Positions 1-6,282 of a stretch of 9,961 bases of DNA are shown piece by piece. The notes under the pieces were generated by a model. That model searched no databases and had not been told where the DNA came from. It worked only from the letters and a program-made list of their open reading frames with translations. A program made the translations under genes and the position numbers. Numbering within the stretch: the first letter of the stretch is position 1; each line of letters starts with the position of its first letter. The DNA comes from Chitinispirillaceae bacterium (GTDB taxonomy: Bacteria; Fibrobacterota; Chitinivibrionia; Chitinivibrionales; Chitinispirillaceae), in the NCBI GenBank assembly GCA_016926315.1, contig JAFGOU010000349.1, positions 1-9,961 on the forward strand. The letters are read 5' to 3'.

Positions 1-1015
1 CCCGAAGGGCGAGTGAATCGAACTTCCAGGGCTTCTTAAACTGCTTTTCACCCCCCCCGATCAGGGCATGACGGAGTTCATACAGTGTCGTTGAAGCCGT
101 TCCGGCATCGTTCTCGCTTGTCAGGATATCGATTGCCGACCGTCCCATGGCAACGAACAGAAAGTCGTTCGCCAGGCGGGTCATGACTCCCAGGTAGGGG
201 GTGGCGGTTTTATCGTCGATCTTGTTGCTGCGGTCCTTTTGCGCGCCGGCAAGCGGAGCCAACTGGGAAAACTGAAACTGTTCATAGCGGCCATCCGCGC
301 CGAAGACAAAATCCGTCTGATTCACGCTGGCGGTTATCTCCAGCCCGCCCCGCGCGAAAAGACCCGATTCCGTTTCAATTTTTGCAATGCCGATGGGGGC
401 GATATTGGTCCTTTCAACGGTCCCCGTCGCCCTCGGCATTCCCCCGCCCATATGGAACAGGATCGTCAAGGAATTCAGGTTGAATGTAAAGCCTGCCATG
501 AGACCGGGATGAGAGATGGTCAACTCTTCGTCAATCTGCTGAAACGCCCCCGGCACCTCGATCGTGGAATGGTAGGTTACGCGGTCCCATTCAAGAAATG
601 CATCAAAACCGATCTGGACGGTAGCCAGATCGATACCCCACAGAAGGTGGGGAAAGTACTGCATATTCGCCGCTCCCGGTATGCCGGCGGCCGGAGTGAC
701 TATATAGGGAGGATAATTAAGTTCCGCCCCGGCTCCCGAATAAAAATACCTGAGCATCAGCCCGCGATTCATCATTGCGCCGAATGAAAAAACGCTTCCG
801 GACGATTTTGTTCCCATGATGGCGCCGGCATTGAACGTTATCTCCGCATGGTTCTTGTAATCGTTCATTATCGCCGGGTTATAGAGCGTCCTGCTGAAAT
901 CCGGCACGATAAAGGCGCCGCCCAGGGCGTCTATCCGGGCATTCTGGGCCTGTGCAAGGAAAAACATTCCGGCGCACACAAGCGCCACGGCTGCCACCGA
1001 CTGTTTTGGTTTCAT
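1..1015 (-). CDS. Exported, probably outer-membrane beta-barrel protein (3' end beyond the window)
   Basis: The minus-strand frame is open from ATG at 1015 to the left edge, giving 338 codons with no stop. I translated it by hand because it has no end in the window. Residues 1-23 form a signal peptide (MKPKQ, then a hydrophobic stretch, ending AQA before QNARIDALGG). The mature N-terminus has an LGG motif (31-33) and an NPA motif (46-48). This pattern is typical of PorV/UPF0164- or OmpP1-like outer-membrane proteins of FCB bacteria. The rest alternates short hydrophobic and polar stretches rich in Gly, Phe and Tyr, as expected for amphipathic beta strands, and has no long transmembrane helix. 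An AAAGGA ribosome site lies 5 nt before the ATG. The gene follows the large lipoprotein gene by 76 bp on the same strand, so co-transcription is plausible. A run of eight G on the coding strand (positions 51-58) lies near the visible end. Export is fairly sure; barrel fold is inferred; the exact role is unknown. Confidence 0.8.
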   Translation of the reverse strand, partial: MKPKQSVAAVALVCAGMFFLAQAQNARIDALGGAFIVPDFSRTLYNPAIMNDYKNHAEITFNAGAIMGTKSSGSVFSFGAMMNRGLMLRYFYSGAGAELNYPPYIVTPAAGIPGAANMQYFPHLLWGIDLATVQIGFDAFLEWDRVTYHSTIEVPGAFQQIDEELTISHPGLMAGFTFNLNSLTILFHMGGGMPRATGTVERTNIAPIGIAKIETESGLFARGGLEITASVNQTDFVFGADGRYEQFQFSQLAPLAGAQKDRSNKIDDKTATPYLGVMTRLANDFLFVAMGRSAIDILTSENDAGTASTTLYELRHALIGGGEKQFKKPWKFDSLALR

Positions 1016-1020
1016 GCTGA

Positions 1021-1026
1021 TCCTTT
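1021..1026 (-). promoter_or_regulatory. Ribosome binding site of the exported protein gene
   Basis: Reading the minus strand, AAAGGA is followed by 5 nt and then the ATG at 1015. This good match at normal spacing supports that start codon and hence the signal peptide. Confidence 0.65.
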
Positions 1027-1044
1027 CATTAAAGGTGAGTGATC

Positions 1045-1069
1045 GTTCCGTTCCGTTCCGTTCCGTTCC
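1045..1069. repeat. Five-copy pentanucleotide tandem repeat
   Basis: Five perfect GTTCC units (GGAAC on the minus strand) fill 25 bp of the 76-bp gap between the large lipoprotein gene and the downstream exported-protein gene. The array ends 18 nt before the ribosome site of the downstream gene and lies wholly outside coding sequence. Tandem repeats with this unit length can change copy number by strand slippage. Here a change would alter the intergenic spacing but not a reading frame. Confidence 0.9.
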
Positions 1070-1091
1070 ATCCCAGAACTCCCGGCCTGGG

Positions 1092-4000
1092 TCAGAAATT
1101 TGTTACGGTAAAAGTTCCGCTCAGGCCGAAAACTTCGGATGAGCTGCGCAATGCCACTTTAACGTAATACCCGGAGCCGCCTGCAATGCTGGCCGGTATG
1201 GTCCAGCTGTAGGTTCCTGAATTGGTGACGTTGGCCGCGATTGTCTGGGGAACATCGGCGCTGTTATAAAGGAAAATATCGACCGTTCCTCCCATCGCTA
1301 CTCCGGCGCTCCATGCAATGGCGAGGTTTGAGCCGGCCGCCATGCTGGCGCCGGCAGCAGGCGAAGAGACCGTGAACCGATAGGCTGAAGAATCGTATGC
1401 CTTCACCCATGCCCGGTAATTGCCTGCGGTCCCTTGAACGGAAAAATACGATGTGCTGCCGGCGGAGCAAAACCAGCTTATCCTGGCGTTGCTGGCAAGG
1501 TTCCCGCTCGCGGTCTGCGTCGGCGTGACGAGGTTTGCGTTCGATGCAAAGAACCGCATGGTGGTGGCGGACGAACATGCGACATTGACCACGTAGAGGT
1601 GCGAAAGGGTCGAGGTGAACGACACCCAGTCGATATCACTCCGAGTCAATGACCGCGTCTGTACCGTGCTGTCGGTCGGTATGGTTTTGGCCATGCTGGC
1701 CGAATCATCCGGCTCAAACGCGTCCGGCGCCATACCACTGACGTTAAACAGCTGGCTGTAACCGTAATTGGCGATGACGGAATAATTGACCATTTTCATG
1801 CGGTAGTATTTCCCGGATTCCAGGCCTGCCGGCAGGGTGAACGAGCAGGCTCCCCCGTTCGTGCTGGAGGTGGAGCTCACGAGCGTGCGGCGCTTTTCAT
1901 CCCACAGGTAGAGGTACACCGTGGATCCAAAAAATGCGGCATCCGGGGTCCAGGTCACGGCATAGGCGGAACCTGCAGCCCACGTGGTGGTCGAATCAGG
2001 GGTAATGAATTTGGCAACGGTGATGCTGTCGAATTCCATCGCATTGAACGAATATGCCCCGAGATAGGAGGTCGAATAGGGCGTGATCCGGTGGTAATAT
2101 TTTCCGGTCCGGGTACACGTCCAGCGCACCGATCCGCTCCCGCTGAATGATGAGTAAGAGGTTATTGCGGTGACGGAATCCAGGCTCGAATAGAGATAAT
2201 TGTACGTATAGGCGGTTCCGGCAGTGGTGAACGAGTAGGCCTTACCGCTGTCGAGATTGAGGGCAACGAAATCGGTGTCGCCAAGGGTGATCGTGTGGCT
2301 CTGCGGCGACCCGAGTATGAGCGTCGACGCGCTGGCCCGATGGTTATCCGGCTCAAAACCGTCAGGCGTCATTCCGTTAATGGTGAATCGTTTGCTATAG
2401 GCCGTTATTGCCGGGCTGGAAGAGTTTGCCATCTTGATACGGTAGGTGCTCCCCGTGGCCAGTCCAGCAGGAACCATATACGAGTAGGCGCCTCCATTCG
2501 CACAACTGGCAACAATATTCCAAAGTTTTCGCACTGTTTCGTCCCAAAGATGGAGCGTGACGGTGTTCCCAAAATTGGCTGAATCCGGTGTCCAGGTTAT
2601 GGGATAGGTGGTACCGGTCGTCCAAACCGTATTTGAATCCGGCGCGATGAACCGCCCCGACGTAAGGCTGTCGAACAGCGTAAAGGAAAAGGTATACACC
2701 CCGGTATAGGCGGCAGAATATAACGTAATCCGGTTATAGTATTTCCCGGTGCGGGGGCATATCCAGCGCAACGACCCGTTTCCGCCATAGGAAGAGAAGG
2801 ATATTAGATACGAAAGAGAATCTTGGCTGGAATAAATATAGCTGTAAGCGTATGCTGTTCCCTTGTTGCTGAAAATGTACGTTTTTCCACTGTCAAGGTT
2901 TAGCGCCACGAAATCGGTATCGCCAAGAGAAAGCGTATGGTTCTGGGACGAGCCTAGCGTGATTGTCGATGCACCGGCACGGTTGTTGTCCGGCTCAAAA
3001 CCGTCCGGAGTGATCCCGCTTACGGTGAATTTCTGGCTGTAACCGAAAATGGTGCTGCTGGAATAGTTGGCCATTTTTATCCGGTAAAAAGCTCCCGTAA
3101 TCAGACCAGCGGTAATGAACACCTCGCATGAGCCATCATTTGGACTGGTCGTGGAGTTTAAAACCACCCGGCGCTGTTCGTCCCACAAATAAAGGTACAC
3201 CGACGTTCCGAACAACGCGGGATCCGGCGTCCAGGTCACGGAATACGAGGATCCGGCCGCCCAGGTCGTTGCCGAATCCGGGGTGATGAATTTTGCCGAG
3301 GTCAGGCTGTCGAATTCGGTGAGGGACAAGGTATAGTCTCCGGCGTACGACGAGGAATACGGGGTGATACGGTTATAATACGTACCGGAGCGCGGGCAGG
3401 TCCAGCGCAGGGTGCCTGTTCCGCCGTATGAAGAGTACGAGGTAACGGCGGAAATGGAATCGGCGCTTGAGTAAAGGTAATTGTAGGTGTAGGCCGCGCC
3501 CCTGGTGCTGAAATGATAGGTCTTTCCACTGTCAAGGCTCATCGCCACGAAATCGGTGTCGTTAAACGTAAGCGTATGGTTCTGCGTCGTGCCCGGGGTA
3601 ATGGTAGAGGCTTTTGCCCTGGAGTTGTCGTCCTCGTACTGGTCGCCCTGCACGCCGGATATCGTGAAGTAACCGCTGAAGGCGTAAATGGTCGGGTCGT
3701 AATAGCTGGATACCTTTATCCGGTACCGGTCGGAGGTGAGGGTTCCCGCCGGAATCGTCCATAGGCGCGTTCCGGTATTTGAAGCGGACGAGGTGATCAA
3801 GGCGGTCGAATCCTCGTCCCTGAACAGGGCGATCTTGACAAGCGATCCGGGCGATCCGGTCGTGGTCCATTGGATCGAATAGGAGGAGCCCGCAGCCCAT
3901 GTCGCTTCCGATGCCGGCGCGGTTATGGTATACCCGCCGTCATACTGCGACGTTACGGTGAAATGGGGGCTGTACCCATAAATTCCGGCATCGTAATAGC

Positions 4001-4940
4001 TCGTTACTTTTATGCGATATCTGTTACCGGGTACGAGTGAGGCGGGAAGGGTAAAGGAGTAGGCGCCTGACGATGTGGTCGCGCTGCTGGCGCTTCCGAC
4101 AGGGATCGTATCGTTAAAAAGCTGAATGGTTACCGTTGTCCCTACGGAATCGGTGGCCGTCCAGCGGACCGGAAGAGAAGATCCCAGCAACGCCCTGGTG
4201 GTGTCCACCGGCGCGGTGACCGTAATCGTACCGAAGTAGCGGGAGGTGATGGTAAAGTAATCGCTGAAATCGTATATCGTGGCGTTATAATAGCTCCACA
4301 CTTTAAAACGAAAATTCGGTCCGGCAATAAGGGCGGCCGGCAGCGGAAAACTGTAAAAATTCAACGACGTCGTTGCGGTGTAGGAGTACGCAGTAGCCAC
4401 CGTATCGCTGTAAAGTTGAATGGAGACTGTAGGCCCTATGGAATCCGTGGTTGCCCAGCGGACCGGAACAGCGTAACCGATCCGCGCCGAGGTCGTATCA
4501 ACAGGCGAGGTAATGGTGATCGTTCCAAAATAACGGTTTTTAACGGTAAAATACCCTCCAAAGTCATACTTGGTCGTATCGGTAACGTTCGATATTTTAA
4601 TGCGGTAACGATCTCCCGGAAGAGGAGAGGCGAACAGGTAGGGATGGGTACCATCATTCAACGTTGAAGAGGAAATGACGAGCAGGAACGTGTCGTTCCG
4701 GAAAAGAGAGATCCTCACATTCGGATCAGTGACATTAACGGTCCAGTTCCAGGTGATCGCAACGGTGGAGTCGGTTTTAACGGCGCTTCCGGCATAGGGC
4801 GTCATGATGATATAGTTGCCATTCCGGGTCGCTCCGTCAGGAAGGGTGTCCGGGACGGTAGAGGGATTTTCGCAGGTTAAAAGCGAAATCAATGCCAGGG
4901 CGGGAATCAAAACCGCACGGTACTTTTGGCGATCATGCAT
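1092..4940 (-). CDS. Giant modular surface lipoprotein with Kre9/KNH-like and PPC-like repeats
   Basis: This 1282-residue protein starts with a short basic N-terminus and a hydrophobic stretch ending LISLLTC (Cys23). It looks like a lipoprotein signal, though Thr just before Cys is not the usual Gly/Ala/Ser. The rest is beta-rich and made of modules. Four Kre9/KNH-type Ig-like domains (PF10342-like) lie at about 36-427, with a strict 98-residue period; the closing Y-x-F/Y motif falls at Tyr125, 223, 321 and 419. Four composite units begin at about 428, 641, 855 and 1068. Each has a PPC-like domain (opening E-D/P-D-N/D, then a D-T/I-D-F/W-V motif) followed by another Kre9-like domain. This gives eight Kre9-like and four PPC-like modules. 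I see no catalytic domain and no sorting tail, consistent with lipid anchoring. Ser, Thr and Tyr are abundant. The start is supported by AAGGAG 5 nt upstream. A binding, adhesive or stalk-like role is likely but inferred; the substrate is unknown. Confidence 0.9.
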   Translation of the reverse strand: MHDRQKYRAVLIPALALISLLTCENPSTVPDTLPDGATRNGNYIIMTPYAGSAVKTDSTVAITWNWTVNVTDPNVRISLFRNDTFLLVISSSTLNDGTHPYLFASPLPGDRYRIKISNVTDTTKYDFGGYFTVKNRYFGTITITSPVDTTSARIGYAVPVRWATTDSIGPTVSIQLYSDTVATAYSYTATTSLNFYSFPLPAALIAGPNFRFKVWSYYNATIYDFSDYFTITSRYFGTITVTAPVDTTRALLGSSLPVRWTATDSVGTTVTIQLFNDTIPVGSASSATTSSGAYSFTLPASLVPGNRYRIKVTSYYDAGIYGYSPHFTVTSQYDGGYTITAPASEATWAAGSSYSIQWTTTGSPGSLVKIALFRDEDSTALITSSASNTGTRLWTIPAGTLTSDRYRIKVSSYYDPTIYAFSGYFTISGVQGDQYEDDNSRAKASTITPGTTQNHTLTFNDTDFVAMSLDSGKTYHFSTRGAAYTYNYLYSSADSISAVTSYSSYGGTGTLRWTCPRSGTYYNRITPYSSSYAGDYTLSLTEFDSLTSAKFITPDSATTWAAGSSYSVTWTPDPALFGTSVYLYLWDEQRRVVLNSTTSPNDGSCEVFITAGLITGAFYRIKMANYSSSTIFGYSQKFTVSGITPDGFEPDNNRAGASTITLGSSQNHTLSLGDTDFVALNLDSGKTYIFSNKGTAYAYSYIYSSQDSLSYLISFSSYGGNGSLRWICPRTGKYYNRITLYSAAYTGVYTFSFTLFDSLTSGRFIAPDSNTVWTTGTTYPITWTPDSANFGNTVTLHLWDETVRKLWNIVASCANGGAYSYMVPAGLATGSTYRIKMANSSSPAITAYSKRFTINGMTPDGFEPDNHRASASTLILGSPQSHTITLGDTDFVALNLDSGKAYSFTTAGTAYTYNYLYSSLDSVTAITSYSSFSGSGSVRWTCTRTGKYYHRITPYSTSYLGAYSFNAMEFDSITVAKFITPDSTTTWAAGSAYAVTWTPDAAFFGSTVYLYLWDEKRRTLVSSTSSTNGGACSFTLPAGLESGKYYRMKMVNYSVIANYGYSQLFNVSGMAPDAFEPDDSASMAKTIPTDSTVQTRSLTRSDIDWVSFTSTLSHLYVVNVACSSATTMRFFASNANLVTPTQTASGNLASNARISWFCSAGSTSYFSVQGTAGNYRAWVKAYDSSAYRFTVSSPAAGASMAAGSNLAIAWSAGVAMGGTVDIFLYNSADVPQTIAANVTNSGTYSWTIPASIAGGSGYYVKVALRSSSEVFGLSGTFTVTNF
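1095..3659 (-). repeat. Four composite PPC + Kre9 repeat units in the lipoprotein gene
   Basis: Four protein-level repeats of 213, 214, 213 and 215 residues lie at about 3021-3659, 2379-3020, 1740-2378 and 1095-1739. The first three share E-x-D-N-x-R-A at the start of the unit, then the D-T-D-F-V motif, L-D-S-G-K and a W-x-C motif. After an F-D-S linker comes a Kre9-like domain opening with PDS. The fourth unit is more diverged: DIDWV replaces DTDFV, and its Kre9-like domain lacks Cys. The clean periodicity points to internal duplication of the two-domain unit, followed by drift. Confidence 0.85.
3660..4835 (-). repeat. Four tandem 98-residue Kre9-like repeats in the lipoprotein gene
   Basis: The N-terminal half of the lipoprotein has four consecutive modules of 98 residues (294 bp). 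Each carries a T-I-T-x-x-A/S-P-type opening (variant in the first), a central R/Q/N-W strand, a V-x-I-x-L-F/Y strand, an R-I/F-K-V/I strand and a final Y-F-T-I/V-like strand. The second and third copies are closest, both opening with PVDTT. None of the four contains cysteine. This suggests stepwise duplication independent of the composite units downstream. Confidence 0.85.
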
Positions 4941-4945
4941 ACCAG

Positions 4946-4951
4946 CTCCTT
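4946..4951 (-). promoter_or_regulatory. Ribosome binding site of the large lipoprotein gene
   Basis: AAGGAG on the minus strand lies 5 nt before the ATG at 4940. It is the strongest Shine-Dalgarno match in the window and fixes the start of the lipoprotein. Confidence 0.75.
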
Positions 4952-5009
4952 TTCAATGGTTTATTCAGGTTGGGGCATGTCCTGTACTGATGATGCCTTC
5001 ATGTAGGGA

Positions 5010-5037
5010 ATTATAGTATTCCGGTGCCGATTTTGTA
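5010..5037 (-). promoter_or_regulatory. Candidate promoter of the large lipoprotein gene
   Basis: A perfect TATAAT -10 box lies on the minus strand at 5010-5015. A weak -35 candidate (TACAAA, 5032-5037) lies 16 bp upstream of it. The predicted start near 5003 would leave a leader of about 60 nt before the ATG at 4940. The -10 box sits inside an imperfect palindrome with 5-bp arms, GGAAT at 5007-5011 and ATTCC at 5018-5022, which could be an operator. For the divergent exchanger gene I see only weak promoter-like sequence around 5121-5146 (TTGCCC, then TATAGG at an unfavourable 14-bp spacing). Confidence 0.4.
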
Positions 5038-5187
5038 TATAGTGTCCGTCCGGGAATGCGCCGGATCTGTTTGATTCCAATGCATACACGCTCTTTTCGG
5101 TGAGCCTTGAAATACTTATTTTGCCCCGCTCAATGTATTTTATAGGATTTTTCGTATCAACGCGGCAATAAGGAACGAGACGGTTTT

Positions 5188-6228
5188 ATGGAAGCGCTGA
5201 TAACATCGCTCATGGCGGAATCTCATCTGGCACTGCTGCTGGTCGTTATTGCCGTGATGCTTTTTATCCTGACGAAAGGGGCGGACCTTCTCGTTGATGA
5301 GGCCGTTTCGCTGTCACTGTGCTGGGGTGTTCCAAAAATGCTCATCGGAGCGACCATCGTAAGCATCGGCACCACCATCCCCGAAACCGCGGTTTCGGTG
5401 GTGGCGGCTCTCCAGGGAAAACCGGGGCTTGCCCTGGGAAACGCGGTCGGTTCGGTCATTTGCGACACCGGACTCATTCTCGGCATTGCGGCCCTCATCG
5501 CGCCGTTGCCCCTGCCTCGCGCGATCATCAACCGGCAGGGATGGATACAGGTGGGTGCGGGAGTAATAATCGTGTTGTTGAGCATACCATACCGCTCCCC
5601 CTTGTCAGCGTTTACCTCGGGCGGACATCTTTCCCGGTGGGTGGGCATCCTGTTTCTGGGGCTTCTATCAGCCTATATCCTGACGTCCATCCGCCAGGTG
5701 GGAAAAGGCGGCAAGGAATCTCCGCTGGAAAAGGAGATGAGTCCCGATATCGGCAGGGCCGGCACCGGCATCACGCTCCTCAAACTAACGGCTGGCATTG
5801 CCCTTGTTATCCTCTCTTCGAAAATGCTCATTCCCGCTGTCGCCGAAACAGCCATGCGCCTGCACATACCCCAGAGCGTTATCGGGGCAACGATCGTGGC
5901 CTTCGGCACCTCGCTCCCCGAACTTATGACCGCCATCACCTCGGCACGCAAAGGTCACGGCGAGCTGGCCGTGGGGAACATTATCGGAGCCGACATACTC
6001 AACATTCTCTTTGTCAGCGGCTCGGCAATTGCGGTTACCCGTGGCGGTCTGCACGTGCCTCCCTCGTTTTTCATTTTTTATTTTCCGGCAATGATCGCGA
6101 TATTGCTGACGTTCCGCATCGGCGCTCTCGTGTCGCGGACGCACATGCATCGCACGTTCGCTTTCGTGCTGCTTGGTATTTATGCGGCGATCACCATGGC
6201 AGGGTATCTGTTAAAAACCATCGAGTGA
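5188..6228 (+). CDS. CaCA-family Na+/Ca2+ (or cation/H+) exchanger, YrbG-like
   Basis: This 346-residue inner-membrane protein has the two inverted alpha repeats of the Ca2+/cation antiporter superfamily. Alpha-1 is GATIVSIGTTIPE (54-66), followed by GNAVGS (84-89) and Asp93. Alpha-2 is GATIVAFGTSLPE (233-245), followed by GNIIGA (263-268) and Asn272. Glu66 and Glu245 match the two central acidic ligands of the family. About ten hydrophobic segments are visible, split by a charged central loop (about 169-192). The length is normal for the YrbG/NCX_Mj group. It would move Ca2+ or a related cation across the membrane in exchange for Na+ or H+. The start has AAGGA at 5170-5174, a rather long 13 nt upstream; GAG at 5177-5179 is closer. 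Gene 5188-6228 stands alone on the plus strand, divergent from the lipoprotein and convergent with the kinase. Oddly, the second polar ligand positions are Asp in repeat 1 and Asn in repeat 2, the reverse of NCX_Mj. Ion specificity cannot be read from sequence. Confidence 0.93.
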   Translation: MEALITSLMAESHLALLLVVIAVMLFILTKGADLLVDEAVSLSLCWGVPKMLIGATIVSIGTTIPETAVSVVAALQGKPGLALGNAVGSVICDTGLILGIAALIAPLPLPRAIINRQGWIQVGAGVIIVLLSIPYRSPLSAFTSGGHLSRWVGILFLGLLSAYILTSIRQVGKGGKESPLEKEMSPDIGRAGTGITLLKLTAGIALVILSSKMLIPAVAETAMRLHIPQSVIGATIVAFGTSLPELMTAITSARKGHGELAVGNIIGADILNILFVSGSAIAVTRGGLHVPPSFFIFYFPAMIAILLTFRIGALVSRTHMHRTFAFVLLGIYAAITMAGYLLKTIE

Positions 6229-6282
6229 GAAACGTATCGGCTGCAACCCATTGAAAGCGTCCGGTGCCGCGCACTGACAGCA

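Noticed and set aside
239..787. Plus-strand open frame of 182 codons
   Set aside because: It lies opposite the exported-protein gene, has no ribosome site or domain, and its Arg/Pro/His-rich composition is typical of an antisense shadow.
1072..1091. Possible terminator hairpin after the lipoprotein stop (CCCAG / CTGGG arms)
   Set aside because: The stem has only 5 bp with a 10-nt loop, and no U-tract follows on the minus strand.
1092..4940. The regular repeats could suggest a CRISPR array or DNA satellite
   Set aside because: Periodicity is at protein level (98 and about 213 residues) within one uninterrupted frame with diverged nucleotides; there are no short identical repeats with unique spacers.
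5319..6254. Long open frame on the plus strand in another phase over the exchanger gene
   Set aside because: Its translation is rich in His, Arg and Gly with no domain, while the overlapping frame carries both CaCA alpha repeats and membrane helices.
6262..6276. Small hairpin (GTGC / GCAC core) between the convergent exchanger and kinase genes
   Set aside because: The stem is four strong pairs plus two weaker outer ones, with no T-run on either side, so it does not qualify as a bidirectional terminator.
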